Positions 1 through 9,565 are shown, counted from the first letter of the stretch. The stretch is DNA of 64,000 nt from an uncultured Victivallis sp. (GCA_944389935.1 CALXOE010000016.1:1-64000), one strand, 5' to 3'. Translations and numbers: made by a program. Notes: generated by a model not told the origin, from the sequence alone.

Positions 1-47
1 GCGCCGAAACGGTTTTGACGCACGAAAAAACAAGTGATTAACACGAG

Positions 48-82
48 AGAGCCAATACTTTTGAAATTGGCTCTTTTCTTTT
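48..82 (+). terminator. Rho-independent terminator of an upstream gene
   Basis: A perfect 9-bp stem (48-56 with 66-74, arm AGAGCCAAT) closes a 9-base loop and is followed by a T-rich run at 75-82. It reads rightward, so it probably ends a gene lying left of the window. Nothing else is recognisable in bases 1-47. Confidence 0.75.
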
Positions 83-110
83 AAAATTAGCAGGGTCTTC
101 AGATGATGCA

Positions 111-728
111 ATGGCCTCGAAAGCGCTTGTTGTTGGAACGGTGAGAAATGCCTCCAATATTGGGAAAATTCTCGATGCGGCGGCAAAAATTCCAAAAGGA
201 AAACGCGCAGAAGTCGCGCGGCAAATTCGCGAAGCAATGGAACAGAGGGAGATTGCCCAGGAATTGACCCGACGGTTGCTTTCGCGCCCTTATGTCCGCT
301 ATTCGGCCCCTCAAGCGGATGATTTCCTGCGTAATATTATCGTTTGCCTCATTATCCGGAAAGCTCGCGAAAACAACAAGCTGCCGGAACAATTACCAGC
401 ATTGCCCTATGATTTTCTTGAGCAATCCATGCTGAGGTACGGATACTTTCCAGAAGAAAAAGCTTTTTCGTCCATCTTCGCCATTATGTATGAAAACCTG
501 GATAATATTGCGTGTCAAAACGCTTGCATGGTTGCCTTGTCTGCCTACAGTCGGATTTTTTTCCGGGAGGCAATTGATAAAGTGACTGTAAAAGATACAC
601 CAAAAACAATCAGGGGAACGCTGCTTTTTTATTTGAGAATAAATCGTAACCGGATGGATTCCGACCAACAAGAAGAATTGGATAGAATTATTAAGTGTGC
701 AAAGCTGCGGGAAAATGGTTTGAAGTAA
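111..728 (+). CDS. Hypothetical protein, 205 aa
   Basis: I do not recognise this protein. It is hydrophilic with no signal peptide or membrane segment and is probably cytoplasmic and mostly helical. A basic, Ala-rich N-terminal third (about residues 15-50, many K/R/E) is followed by a more hydrophobic middle. The ATG at 111 has no good ribosome binding site. GC content is lower than in the core genes of this window. The last ten codons (reading KCAKLRENGLK) lie in a 29-bp sequence repeated at 1365-1393, where the same reading continues for two more codons before a stop. The 3' end of the gene, or of a paralogue, has therefore been duplicated around the AT-rich ORF that follows. The neighbourhood (terminator, foreign-looking ORF, broken transposase) suggests an accessory island. 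Confidence 0.55.
   Translation: MASKALVVGTVRNASNIGKILDAAAKIPKGKRAEVARQIREAMEQREIAQELTRRLLSRPYVRYSAPQADDFLRNIIVCLIIRKARENNKLPEQLPALPYDFLEQSMLRYGYFPEEKAFSSIFAIMYENLDNIACQNACMVALSAYSRIFFREAIDKVTVKDTPKTIRGTLLFYLRINRNRMDSDQQEELDRIIKCAKLRENGLK
697..725 (+). repeat. Direct repeat copy A (29 bp)
   Basis: This 29-bp sequence matches 1365-1393 with one mismatch; the last 24 bp (702-725) are identical to 1370-1393. It encodes the C-terminal tail of the preceding ORF. Weaker similarity continues about 25 bp further in both copies, around the shared ACACTT and TCTCTGA. Confidence 0.85.
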
Positions 729-792
729 TAATTACAGGAGACACTTCTATCTCTGATGGTAGTTTTCCTTTGTCACAATAGGTGGCTTATTT

Positions 793-1359
793 GTGCAAAA
801 TAAATTAATAGCTTATGCGAAAAAAGATATAGGCATTCTCAGGGGGCTTATCCTTTTGGGAGCAATCATTGCCATTTTTTTTACTATACTACTCTTCCTA
901 TCAAATAAGCATAAGGAAGGATATGTAAATAATTTTGACCAATTATTTGCAATATTGAACATAAAACCAGTGTTTACTAATTTTGAAAACCGTGGAAAAT
1001 TATACTATAAATTAACAGGATCAAGTAATGCATGGGAGGTAAATATACTAGGAGAATTTTCTCCAGATATTGTTTACGCCATCGATCAATTCCCTGAAAG
1101 GCTGGGGCTTCCTCAACCACAAATTTCTTACGCTAATCATATTCCTATATCAGGTCTTGAATTTAATATTCCCATGCCTCCTGAAACACTTTCGCAAAAA
1201 TTGATGTTAACAAAATCTGTACATTCCAAAGGTAAGATAATATCTCTAATCTCTGATAATATAGTATATTTTCATGGAAAGAAAGATGGATATATGTATG
1301 AACTATATATATTAGGGAAAAGCCATTATTTTATATTACGCATAATTCGACTGCGATAA
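793..1359 (+). CDS. Hypothetical single-pass membrane protein, 188 aa
   Basis: I do not recognise this protein. One strongly hydrophobic segment at about residues 16-36 follows a short basic N terminus. The rest (about 150 aa) is Asn/Lys/Ile/Tyr-rich with no Cys motif, and should lie outside the cytoplasm if the segment acts as a signal anchor. The start is a GTG, with GGTGG about ten bases upstream as the only ribosome binding site candidate. The gene is far more AT-rich than anything else here and uses AT-ending codons. The 29-bp direct repeats at 697-725 and 1365-1393 bracket it closely. That composition and flanking repeat suggest recent transfer. A small immunity- or phage-like membrane protein is possible, but nothing in the sequence shows that. 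Confidence 0.5.
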   Translation: MQNKLIAYAKKDIGILRGLILLGAIIAIFFTILLFLSNKHKEGYVNNFDQLFAILNIKPVFTNFENRGKLYYKLTGSSNAWEVNILGEFSPDIVYAIDQFPERLGLPQPQISYANHIPISGLEFNIPMPPETLSQKLMLTKSVHSKGKIISLISDNIVYFHGKKDGYMYELYILGKSHYFILRIIRLR

Positions 1360-1364
1360 AAAAT

Positions 1365-1393
1365 GTGCTAAGCTGCGGGAAAATGGTTTGAAG
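1365..1393 (+). repeat. Direct repeat copy B (29 bp)
   Basis: This is the second copy of the repeat at 697-725 (28 of 29 identical). In this copy the peptide reading KCAKLRENGLK runs on to SL and a stop. It lies between the AT-rich ORF and the truncated transposase. Confidence 0.85.
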
Positions 1394-1444
1394 AGTTTGT
1401 AAAAACGGGTAACACTTTTCTCTGAACAAGGAGGAAGGTGTGAA

Positions 1445-2026
1445 ATGAAAGCTGCACCGGAAACAGGGCCGAATCGGAGTGGAACCCGTTATTCGGCGGC
1501 CGACAAGCTCAAGGCTGTGGAACTCTATTTTGAGGACGGTTATCAGGCCAAAGACATCGCACGGGAACTCGGAATCGGGAAAAGTTCCCTCGGCAAATGG
1601 ATCCGTGAATACCGGGAAAAAGGTTCTGACGCTTTCACGTCTCCGCCGGAGAAAAGTGCTGCGGCAGCGGAAAAATCCGATCCCGCCCGGGAGTTTGTCC
1701 GAGCGCAAATTCTCGAACACAAAGCCGCACATCCGGATCATGGCATCAAACAGATCACTCAGATCTTCCGCCGCTTTCTCGGTCTGCCGGTCAAAACTCA
1801 TGAAGTTCGATCCGTTCTGCAGGCGCACCCGTCATCGTCAACGGCGACAACGTCCCGTACCAGGCGTCCTCCCGCTCCGATGCGGTTCTTCGAACGGCGT
1901 TCTCCCAATGAACTCTGGCACACCGACGTGATGTATTTCATCATGCCGAACCACGAAAAAGTCTTTGTCATCAGCTATCTGGATGAGATAAACATGAGTT
2001 GGCGCAGCCTCCTGCCTCCTGCTTGA
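1445..2026 (+). pseudogene. Truncated transposase, IS3/IS481-like
   Basis: The N-terminal part is that of a DDE transposase. A helix-turn-helix lies at about residues 18-60 (DKLKAVELY ... GIGKSSLGKWIREY), followed by a second helical region, and then the opening of the rve integrase core with its first catalytic Asp in ELWHTDVMYF at about residues 157-166. The reading fails soon after the strand VISYLDE: the second Asp and the Glu of the DDE triad are missing and the last dozen residues are unrelated. Intact relatives are usually 300-400 aa, so only about half remains. A good ribosome binding site (GGAGGAAGG) precedes the ATG. The right end of the element was probably deleted at about position 1990, just upstream of the sugar-utilisation locus. 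It cannot be active by itself. Confidence 0.75.
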
Positions 2027-2208
2027 TATCACTTTCATAAAGTTGCATTGGTGGAACACGCTAGCCTTGATTCAACCACGATCATCGGTCGCGAATTTGA
2101 CCTCTGAAAAAACGCTTCATCAAATTCCAGATGGAATTGCCATCTATCGATAAAAAATCATTTTCTCCTGCCACTTGAATATTTTTTTTGAATTTTTCAG
2201 TTCCGACC

Positions 2209-2237
2209 TTGACTTTTTCATCGTTGTCGACCATAAT
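2209..2237 (+). promoter_or_regulatory. Sigma-70-type promoter of the LacI/GH locus
   Basis: TTGACT (2209-2214), 17-bp spacer, CATAAT (2232-2237); predicted start of transcription is about 2244. This gives a leader of about 56 bases to the ATG at 2300. The rest of the gap 2027-2299 holds only transposon debris and AT-rich DNA. Confidence 0.7.
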
Positions 2238-2250
2238 TAATAGTGAAAAA

Positions 2251-2287
2251 TTACGTAATCTTACATGTAATATTGTGTAATCTTACA
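2251..2287 (+). promoter_or_regulatory. Candidate operator: paired 11-bp direct repeats
   Basis: GTAATCTTACA occurs at 2255-2265 and again at 2277-2287, exactly 22 bp apart (two helical turns). Between and around them are the palindromes TTACGTAA (2251-2258) and TTACATGTAA (2261-2270). The cluster lies just downstream of the predicted transcription start and before the LacI gene, where an autorepressor would bind. Binding is inferred. Confidence 0.55.
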
Positions 2288-2299
2288 GATAAACAGATC

Positions 2300-3373
2300 A
2301 TGAGCGCAAAACAATCAGTCACATTGAACGATGTCGCCCGAGAGGCGGGTGTTTCAGTTGCAACCGTATCACGGGTCCTTAACCAGAAAGCGCGGGCGGA
2401 TGCGCAGACACGTGAAAAAATCTTCAAGGCAGTGGAAACCCTCGGTTATGATGACTCCGCCATCATCCGCAAAGTTTCAGAGAAGATTTCAACACCACGG
2501 GTGGAACTTAAGGCCGAACTGCTCCTCTGCCCGATGCCGGAACAGAAAAATCTGCTGCAACTCGATTTCATGGCTGAAATCCTGCGCGGAATTCAAAGTT
2601 ATTTCAATCGCCACCGCAACGTGACTTTGAACATATCTACCTGGGAACCGGAAGCTGACCGGGAGGAAAAACGATTGCTGCTCCGACGGTTGAATTCTGT
2701 CAGCGGCGTGATCATCATGGGATCCCCGGATGAAACTCTCATGAACTTTCTGCAACGTAACGCAGTTCGCTATGTGCTGCTGCCAAACGATCTGCCGGAC
2801 AAATCCGTCAATTCGATCAGCTCAGATGACTTTTCCGGCGGATTCCGGGCGGCTGAATATCTGATTCAAAAAGGATTCCGGAAAATCGGCTTCCTGTGCG
2901 GTTCTTCACTGGCACCATCCCACACAATGCGCAAATACGGAGTGATGGCAGCAACGGTGGAACGGCTCGGCATCGAGGCGTTTGAATCCAGGAACGCCCG
3001 CACTTCAGACGATACGGACATTGAACAGTGCTTTATCGACTGGTTTGATTCCGGAAAGTGCCCGCCGGCACTGGTCACTTCGCACGCAAAAGCCGCAGAG
3101 GTGATTTGCCGAATACTCGAAGCTCGCGGGAAATCGTGTCCTCAGGATCTGAGTCTCATCACATTCGACTCGGAGGTACGACTCAATTCCGGCGTGAGAA
3201 TCTCCTATTTCCGCACATTTCCTCGCGAACTCGGCCGCCGGGGAGCACAGCAACTTTATCAGCTCATGACAGTCTCACATCCGGGCGACAAGGTTTGCAA
3301 AACCCTCGTCCCATTGGACTTCCAGGAGGGGAACAGTGTACGGGATTCGGAAGAAACCATGAATTGCAGATGA
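2300..3373 (+). CDS. LacI-family transcriptional regulator
   Basis: A DNA-binding repressor/activator of sugar use, 357 aa. The N terminus carries the LacI helix-turn-helix (VTLNDVAREAGVSVATVSRVLN, residues 6-27) and hinge. The rest is the periplasmic-binding-protein-like effector domain, including the typical AAEYLIQKGFRKIGFLCG subdomain strand near the middle. An in-frame ATG 57 bases upstream exists, but the start at 2300 matches the LacI family N terminus and leaves room for the promoter and paired repeats. The GH gene follows after 30 bp, then a pseudopilin and a GH42-like protein in the same direction, so it probably controls all three. The sugar ligand cannot be read from sequence. Confidence 0.9.
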   Translation: MSAKQSVTLNDVAREAGVSVATVSRVLNQKARADAQTREKIFKAVETLGYDDSAIIRKVSEKISTPRVELKAELLLCPMPEQKNLLQLDFMAEILRGIQSYFNRHRNVTLNISTWEPEADREEKRLLLRRLNSVSGVIIMGSPDETLMNFLQRNAVRYVLLPNDLPDKSVNSISSDDFSGGFRAAEYLIQKGFRKIGFLCGSSLAPSHTMRKYGVMAATVERLGIEAFESRNARTSDDTDIEQCFIDWFDSGKCPPALVTSHAKAAEVICRILEARGKSCPQDLSLITFDSEVRLNSGVRISYFRTFPRELGRRGAQQLYQLMTVSHPGDKVCKTLVPLDFQEGNSVRDSEETMNCR

Positions 3374-3403
3374 TACCCCCCCTGGACGGGAGAAAGAACG
3401 GCA

Positions 3404-5560
3404 ATGAAACAAATTGGAATGATCGTCGCAATCCTCGCTCTGACCGCAGCGGCATGGGCGGAATCGCCCCTCTTCAGCTTCTGCGTCGGAGAGAACTCTT
3501 TGTGGATTACCGACGCCGCCACCGGGAAGAAAGTCTTCCGATTCGGGAATCTGAGTTTCCAATGGGAACCGCAAAATGCTTCGGCGGGGCGGGTTACGAA
3601 TCTGGACGGAAATGGACGCAGAGTGGAACTGGTCTTCTCGAACGATGCGACCGGAGCATGCAGCGGGAGCTTTGATGTGCATCCGGACGGCAACCGGATC
3701 GTGATCGATTATACGCTGAATATTCCGGAAAAAGTGACGACCAATGGCGTGGTTTATGAACGTTTTGTTCCCGGCGGACAGCTGAATCCACTCTTCAAGT
3801 CCGGAATCTGGACGCGCCACGCCAGAGGCGGAGTCCCGTATGAGACGAAAGGAGCGGTATTACGTCCATTCCCGACGGATCGGTTCACGATCTGGGAGAA
3901 AGTGGGCGGCAATCCGGTCTGGGGCTTCTACTTTCAGCAGCACATCGTGTTCCGCAAGGACGAGAAAGATCCGACGATCCGGCGTGCCCGGGTGGAACTC
4001 ATGATTTTCCCGAACAACTTGGATGCCTCGACGGTGGCTGCCGTATTCAACCGACAGGATCTGGCGTTGAACGTGACAACAGAAAGATCATTCAATCTGT
4101 TCAACGTCGGCGAGATACCGAACTTCAAGTTGACCGTCTCCAATCCCGCCGCCAGGCCGGTCAAGGCGGAACTGCAAGTGACCGCGACCGCGTTTGACGG
4201 GTCTGTGGCGATTCAGAAAAAGCGCCGCTGCGCACTTGATTCACAAGGCAAGGCCGAATTGAATTTCACGCTTCCGAAAGCCAAACAACCGAATATCTGG
4301 TTTATCGAAGTTGTCGGAACGGTCGATGGAAGAGAGACATTTCTGCGCTCAACGGTGGCGGCAATGGATCGCTATGAGTTTCAGGACGATCCCGAAAGCG
4401 TGTTCGGTATCTCCGTTTTTTTTCCGATTCCCGACCGAAAGAGCGCGCTTGACCTCTTGCATCGCATCGGCGTCCGCCATCTGCGCAGTGAAAACGGTAA
4501 CGAAGTGCGTGCCTGCGGTATGGATGCCGGTTATCACTGTGCCTACAACCCGAAAGAGTGGGCCGGAAAATCTCCGGAAGAACGGAAGAAGCGAATCCGG
4601 GAACACATTGCGAAAATCAAGGCGAACGGGGTGACTCACTGGGAGTTCGGCAATGAAAACGTCTTCAAAAAACCGGAAGAAGCCGCCGCCTACGTTGAGG
4701 TGCTGAAACAGATCCGTCCCCTGCTCAATGCGGAAGCGCCCGGCGTAAAGCTCCTGAGCATCGGATTCGCAAATGGATTCGGAGGAGTAAAATCGCTCGA
4801 AATGGTCGCCCGGGCGGGAGGATGGCCGCTGCTCGACGGCATCGCCTATCACCTCGGTCGCGGCAACACCGTGCCGGATCTTGGAAATGTCGGTGACGGC
4901 TGGTTCTACTTGAGCAGCCTGCAGGAACTAGAGAAACTGATCGCGAAATACGGAGCGAAACCGATCTATCTGACGGAGATCTATACCCCGACCTTTCCAA
5001 ACACTTTCTGGGATGACAGTTTGCGCAATGCGACCGAAAATGTGCCGCTTTCCTACGCGATCGCTCTGGCGCACGGCGTGAAAATCGCCTACTATTATCA
5101 GCTGAATGATTCGGTCTGGTTCGACATTGGCGGCGTGAATTCCAGAGACCGGGAATACTCGTTCGGTCTGCTCTACCGCAACGGCAACGTCAAGCCGACG
5201 CTGCTCGCATACCAGACCGCGGCGAAGATGCTCGACAAGGCGAAATTCGAGAAGCAGTGGAAATCCGGGAACACTTCCCGCGGATATGTCTTCTCGAAAC
5301 CGGACGGCAGCCGCGTCGCCCTGCTCTGGGACCGGACGGATGGATACACCCTGAATCGGAATACGCCGGATTTCGTCGCACAGGAACCCTGGATTCCGTT
5401 CTGGAAATCCCGGGTCCCGGTGCGGGTGAAGTGCGCCGGAACGGAAATCGAACTCGTCAATCCAATCGGCCAGGTCCGGCGGATTCCCGTGAAAAACGGG
5501 GTTGCGGAACTCACTCTTTCGGGAGAACCGGTCTGGATTGTCGGCAATTTGAAACTTTAA
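3404..5560 (+). CDS. Secreted clan GH-A glycoside hydrolase
   Basis: An exported 718-aa hydrolase. A signal peptide (residues 1-19, cleavage after AWA) precedes a beta-rich N-terminal region (about 20-330) and a TIM-barrel region (about 335-620). The acid/base is probably Glu418 in EFGNEN, where the Asn-Glu pair is the clan A signature. The nucleophile is probably Glu525 in YLTEIYTP. A short C-terminal beta domain (about 630-718) ends the protein. Spacing and motifs resemble GH39/GH5-type enzymes, but I cannot fix the family. The ribosome binding site is GGGAGAAAG. It follows the LacI gene by 30 bp and precedes the pseudopilin gene by 20 bp, so it is very likely in one operon. It probably acts outside the cytoplasm on a plant or host polysaccharide. 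Confidence 0.8.
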   Translation: MKQIGMIVAILALTAAAWAESPLFSFCVGENSLWITDAATGKKVFRFGNLSFQWEPQNASAGRVTNLDGNGRRVELVFSNDATGACSGSFDVHPDGNRIVIDYTLNIPEKVTTNGVVYERFVPGGQLNPLFKSGIWTRHARGGVPYETKGAVLRPFPTDRFTIWEKVGGNPVWGFYFQQHIVFRKDEKDPTIRRARVELMIFPNNLDASTVAAVFNRQDLALNVTTERSFNLFNVGEIPNFKLTVSNPAARPVKAELQVTATAFDGSVAIQKKRRCALDSQGKAELNFTLPKAKQPNIWFIEVVGTVDGRETFLRSTVAAMDRYEFQDDPESVFGISVFFPIPDRKSALDLLHRIGVRHLRSENGNEVRACGMDAGYHCAYNPKEWAGKSPEERKKRIREHIAKIKANGVTHWEFGNENVFKKPEEAAAYVEVLKQIRPLLNAEAPGVKLLSIGFANGFGGVKSLEMVARAGGWPLLDGIAYHLGRGNTVPDLGNVGDGWFYLSSLQELEKLIAKYGAKPIYLTEIYTPTFPNTFWDDSLRNATENVPLSYAIALAHGVKIAYYYQLNDSVWFDIGGVNSRDREYSFGLLYRNGNVKPTLLAYQTAAKMLDKAKFEKQWKSGNTSRGYVFSKPDGSRVALLWDRTDGYTLNRNTPDFVAQEPWIPFWKSRVPVRVKCAGTEIELVNPIGQVRRIPVKNGVAELTLSGEPVWIVGNLKL

Positions 5561-5580
5561 CAAATGGAGATGATGTGACA

Positions 5581-6336
5581 ATGAAAAAACAGCCATTTAC
5601 ATTGATCGAGCTTCTCGTGGTTATTGCAATCATTGCGATTCTGGCTTCCATGTTGCTGCCGGCATTGCAGAAAGCACGGGTTTCGGCGCAGAAAACGACT
5701 TGCCTGAACAACACCAAGCAACTGACAGCAGGAGTCATTCTGTATACTGGAGATTATGACGACCAGTGTCCTACGAAAGTTCCAGCTTCAAAAACTCCTT
5801 CATGGAACGATAACTGCTGGATGTGGCATCTCTACCATAGCTATGGCGTCGGACAAAAAACTTTTGTCTGCTCCAATCCGCGTAGAACGGATAGAGATGG
5901 CATTGATAATTATGTAATTGGCATCGGCCAAGAAAACGGTAATTTAGTCGGTTGGAGTGAGGACAATGGGAGAGTCAATTATGGATTTAATTATTTTCTC
6001 TTGCTTACCAAACATGGATGGGCATCGAAGACCCCAATGCCGGCGGGAAAAATCAGTGCGGTCAAGCAGCCAAGCAGGATGATTATGATTGCCGAATACC
6101 CCGTACCGATGATTGTTGACGGAACCCGAATTTTCTGCCGTAAAATATTAAGCCGTTTTGCCGTAAATGATTTTGATGTACGTGATCATGGAGGCAACGG
6201 CGTGAGTTTCGGGCTTGTGGATGGACGTGCGGTCAACTACAATTTTCCCAACAATCCCGGCAACATCGCATTCATGCCCGATGCAGCGGATTCTTATCCT
6301 AATGACGGATTCTGGACTAAGCTGTGGACATACTGA
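5581..6336 (+). CDS. Prepilin-type (pseudopilin-like) protein with terminal DG loop
   Basis: A 251-aa protein with a short basic leader (MKKQP) directly before [17 protein letters not shown], the N-terminal helix of type IV pilins and type II secretion pseudopilins. A helical stalk ([13 protein letters not shown]) and a globular domain of about 200 aa follow. Near the C terminus is a His/Asn-rich strand ending in DG ([14 protein letters not shown]). This resembles the H-X9-DG signature of Planctomycetota/Lentisphaerota prepilin-like proteins, but here ten residues separate His and Asp. The residue before the cleavage Phe is Pro, not the Gly normally required by prepilin peptidase. The open frame extends upstream inside the hydrolase gene, but the ATG at 5581 fits the family. 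It sits between two secreted enzymes and has no pilus genes nearby. Confidence 0.85.
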   Translation: MKKQPFTLIELLVVIAIIAILASMLLPALQKARVSAQKTTCLNNTKQLTAGVILYTGDYDDQCPTKVPASKTPSWNDNCWMWHLYHSYGVGQKTFVCSNPRRTDRDGIDNYVIGIGQENGNLVGWSEDNGRVNYGFNYFLLLTKHGWASKTPMPAGKISAVKQPSRMIMIAEYPVPMIVDGTRIFCRKILSRFAVNDFDVRDHGGNGVSFGLVDGRAVNYNFPNNPGNIAFMPDAADSYPNDGFWTKLWTY

Positions 6337-6381
6337 ATTGATTTCGGCCAAGTGAATCACAAATAACAGAAAGTTGATCCG

Positions 6382-9300
6382 ATGAAAAAAAGATTTCTGC
6401 TCCCGGCATTGCTGTTCCTGCTTCCCACCGGAGCTGCCGATGTGCACAATCCCTCCACTTATTCGCTGGAACTCACCGAAGAGCTCAAACCGACGGAAAA
6501 GATCTTTCCGCTCGGGATGCTCGGCGGCAATCGGTTTACGCTGCTGCCGCAGCTCGGTTTCAATTTCACCGAGACCGGTCACTGCTGTTACAGCTTCAAG
6601 GATAAAGGAAAATGCAGCTGCAAATTCCCGCCGGGCATGCCGAACGGACTCTATTTTGTCTCGATCTGGGCGGCACATTCGATGTGGTTCGACGGAAATA
6701 CCGCGACCCACGGACCGGTGATTCGCCCGGTTGATGAGAACGGCAATGCACAGAAAGGGCCCTGGATCGACTTTTTCGCCCCCACCATGCGCGACTATAT
6801 CCGCGCTTGCGTGAAAGCCTCCGTCGCAAGATCGGTCAATGAGAAACCGGAACGGAACATTCTCCTCTGGAATATCGACAACGAATGGGAACCGGTTCTG
6901 AACTATTCGCCGCTGGCGGTGGCCGGCTTCCAGCGTGAACTCGAGCGCGTCTACGGTGGCAACATCGGCAAACTCAACGAGGTGTGGAAGACGAAATACC
7001 GCAGTTTCAGCGAAATCCAGCCGCCCAGAGGAGAGGAGTATCTGGAAAAGCCCGCGGCGTGGCTCGCATGGCACGATTTTTCTGAAAACGCATTCGTCGA
7101 CTTCATCGACTCCTATCTCGGATGGGTGCGCGAATTTGATCCGGAACACCGTCCGGCCGTGCTGAAATCGACCCAGTGTTCCGCGATTGAGATGAATTAC
7201 ATCGTGCGCAGCCATATGGCCAACCTCGCGAAATTGGCCGATCGCGTCCGCCGAACGTCCGATGGCTGGATCGGCATCGACATGTATGGCAACACCGACC
7301 GCAACGCCTATGAAACCAGCTATATCTACAACTGCATCCGCCCGACCGCGGCTCAGCGTGCCGCAGGAGAACCGGAGGGGCGGATCTTCTTCGCCGAAAC
7401 GAACAATCATGCCGGCCCCGGATTCCAGTTCGCCGCGACGTTCTGGCGGATGCTCGCGCACGGCATGCGCGGCGTGGATTTCTTCGTGCTCGGCCGGTAC
7501 AAATGCAGCGGAGACGATCTGACGTTCAGCTTCATCGACGGTTACGACGGACAGCCGCGCGACCGGATGTTTTACGCTTCGCGCTGGGCGAATATGATTC
7601 ACCGTTCCGAGGCGTTCTGGCACGACGCCGTTCCGGCGGAGAAGATTCCGAAAATCGCGATTCTGATGCCGCAGCGCGATGTATTGCTCTCGATGGAGAC
7701 GAACCGTTCCCGCTGGGATTACAGCGTCAACAACCGCCTGAACGTCTTTACCCGGCTGCGCGACGCGGGATACTGGGTCGATGTGCTGCCGTACACCAAG
7801 CTGACTGACGACTATCTCGCGCGTTACCAGGCGCTCTTTCTGGTTTCAGCCGAACATCTGAGCGCGGAGGAGTGTGCCGCGATCAAGAGATTTACGAAAA
7901 ACGGCGGAATCGTGATGGCCGATATGATGCCCGGATATTACGATGAGAAACATCGCGTAACCCAGGGGCTCGATGAATTGCTCGGCGTCAAGCTCGAAGG
8001 CGTCTATACCGGAATTCATTTTTCACCGGACGACGTCTGGTATGGGACCGAACATGGATTCCTCATCCGCGGCGACGGCCGGATCAACGTGAAACTCGCC
8101 GGAGCCGAACTGCTGAACGCCCGCGATGTCGCCAGCAATGCCAAAGCAGCGTGGGTCACCAGCAACCGCTACGGCAAGGGACGTGTTTACTGGTTCAACA
8201 CCAGGTTAGGCGTGCTCCGGGCGGAAACCGCGCCGGAGAGCGACGTGACCGCGTTTCTGACCGGATTTCTGAAGATGGCGGGAGTCGAACCCGCCTATCG
8301 CGCTCCGGAGATGGAAAATCTGCGCATCGAGCACCCGGTGACCGACGGCCGGGGCAACTGGCTGCTGGCTGCGGGAACCATGAACCGCCTGCCGTGGCCG
8401 GGAGGCAAAGTCGCGTTGAAAATGCCGCCGGACTTCAAGCTGCCCGCACAGGTCTGGTTCGGCGCGGCGGAGGAGAATGTTCTGCGCCCGGTTTCGGCGG
8501 AACTGAATGCCGACGGCGTACTGGAGCTGACGCTCCCCGAGATCCGCTCGGGCGGGATGATCTATCTCTTCAACAACCATGCGCCGATGCTGAATCTCGC
8601 CATAGACGGAACGACACGGCATGCGGAGAACGATCCGAACACCCCGATGTTTGAACCGGGAAAAAGTTTTGATGTGGTGGTCTCCGCGGTCGATTTCGCC
8701 CCCGGAGCTGAAAACCGCGAAATCACGATCGACGTAGAACCCGGCTGGAACGTTACCCCGGCAAGCCAACCGGTCGGAACCGAACCGGTCCGTTTCACGG
8801 TGACGCCTCCGGCTGAGTTGCCGGAACAGGCGCGGCCCAACATGATCTATCCGGTCGTCGCGACCATGCACGACGACAGCGGACGAGTCGCGGTCGCACA
8901 CCTTGCGGCAATGCTCTATTTCGATCCGGCCCGGCACACGATTCTCTTGACCGACAATGCCGACAACAAATCGGAGGTCGCGACGATCGCATTCCGAACC
9001 GGAGCGGAGTACCGTTTCCTCACGCCGGAACCGCTTAAGAAAAATCAGAAGATTCGCGACCCGCGCGACACCGGTGCGACCGGCGGAAAACCGGCGCTCT
9101 TTCACGGAGTGATCGGCTCCTGGAATCAGCCTGCCGATGTACTGTTCGTCAATCTGCCGGAAGCTACGGTCGAAGTCGATCTCAAATCGGTCTATCGACT
9201 CGAACATATGGCACTCGGAGCGGGCTCAAAACCGAATCTCAAAAGCGTCGAGATCAGTTTCAGTCGCGACGGGAAAACTTTCAGCCGGCCGGAACAACTC

Positions 9301-9459
9301 GATGTCTCCAGGCTGAAATTGGAACTTACCGGATTTGATCTGCCGCAACACCCGGAAGCGCGTTTCATCCGTTTCCGGCTGCAGTTCAGCAAACCGGAGG
9401 CGACGTTCGGGGAAATCGAACTCAGGGGACGCCAGATCGACCGGGACAACAACTCGTAA
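6382..9459 (+). CDS. Secreted GH42-like beta-galactosidase, 1025 aa
   Basis: A large exported enzyme with a signal peptide at residues 1-19 (cut near TGAADV). The catalytic barrel covers about residues 40-420. Glu168 in WNIDNEW is the likely acid/base and Glu339 in FFAETNN the likely nucleophile, as in GH42. A trimerisation-like Rossmann domain follows (about 425-640: IAILMPQRDVLLSMETN, then a surface-exposed glutamine-amidotransferase-like fold). Several beta-sandwich regions come next. The last 150 residues (RLEHMALGAGSKPNLKSVEI to RFIRFRLQFS) look like an F5/8 type C carbohydrate-binding module. It is the last gene of the LacI locus, 45 bp after the pseudopilin. GH42 enzymes usually cleave beta-galactosides, but the real substrate is not readable. 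Confidence 0.8.
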   Translation: MKKRFLLPALLFLLPTGAADVHNPSTYSLELTEELKPTEKIFPLGMLGGNRFTLLPQLGFNFTETGHCCYSFKDKGKCSCKFPPGMPNGLYFVSIWAAHSMWFDGNTATHGPVIRPVDENGNAQKGPWIDFFAPTMRDYIRACVKASVARSVNEKPERNILLWNIDNEWEPVLNYSPLAVAGFQRELERVYGGNIGKLNEVWKTKYRSFSEIQPPRGEEYLEKPAAWLAWHDFSENAFVDFIDSYLGWVREFDPEHRPAVLKSTQCSAIEMNYIVRSHMANLAKLADRVRRTSDGWIGIDMYGNTDRNAYETSYIYNCIRPTAAQRAAGEPEGRIFFAETNNHAGPGFQFAATFWRMLAHGMRGVDFFVLGRYKCSGDDLTFSFIDGYDGQPRDRMFYASRWANMIHRSEAFWHDAVPAEKIPKIAILMPQRDVLLSMETNRSRWDYSVNNRLNVFTRLRDAGYWVDVLPYTKLTDDYLARYQALFLVSAEHLSAEECAAIKRFTKNGGIVMADMMPGYYDEKHRVTQGLDELLGVKLEGVYTGIHFSPDDVWYGTEHGFLIRGDGRINVKLAGAELLNARDVASNAKAAWVTSNRYGKGRVYWFNTRLGVLRAETAPESDVTAFLTGFLKMAGVEPAYRAPEMENLRIEHPVTDGRGNWLLAAGTMNRLPWPGGKVALKMPPDFKLPAQVWFGAAEENVLRPVSAELNADGVLELTLPEIRSGGMIYLFNNHAPMLNLAIDGTTRHAENDPNTPMFEPGKSFDVVVSAVDFAPGAENREITIDVEPGWNVTPASQPVGTEPVRFTVTPPAELPEQARPNMIYPVVATMHDDSGRVAVAHLAAMLYFDPARHTILLTDNADNKSEVATIAFRTGAEYRFLTPEPLKKNQKIRDPRDTGATGGKPALFHGVIGSWNQPADVLFVNLPEATVEVDLKSVYRLEHMALGAGSKPNLKSVEISFSRDGKTFSRPEQLDVSRLKLELTGFDLPQHPEARFIRFRLQFSKPEATFGEIELRGRQIDRDNNS

Positions 9460-9488
9460 AATTCCCGCCAATACCGGGAAGTCATCAT

Positions 9489-9541
9489 AAAAAGATCAGC
9501 GGAACGACCCCGCTCCCCGGAGCTGGCCGTTCCGCTCGATC
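9489..9541 (-). terminator. Terminator for the DUF362 gene
   Basis: An inverted repeat pairs 9494-9506 with 9528-9541 (core AGCGGAACG / CGTTCCGCT plus GATC ends with one bulged base). On the minus strand it is followed by five T (9493-9489). It lies just past the stop of the minus-strand DUF362 gene and may also slow transcription leaving the GH42 gene. Confidence 0.6.
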
Positions 9542-9565
9542 CCATCATGCCGGCAAACCTGCCAT

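Noticed and set aside
6148..7623. A 491-codon open frame on the minus strand
   Set aside because: It lies antisense to the GH42-like gene and the end of the pseudopilin gene, has no ribosome binding site and no recognisable domain.
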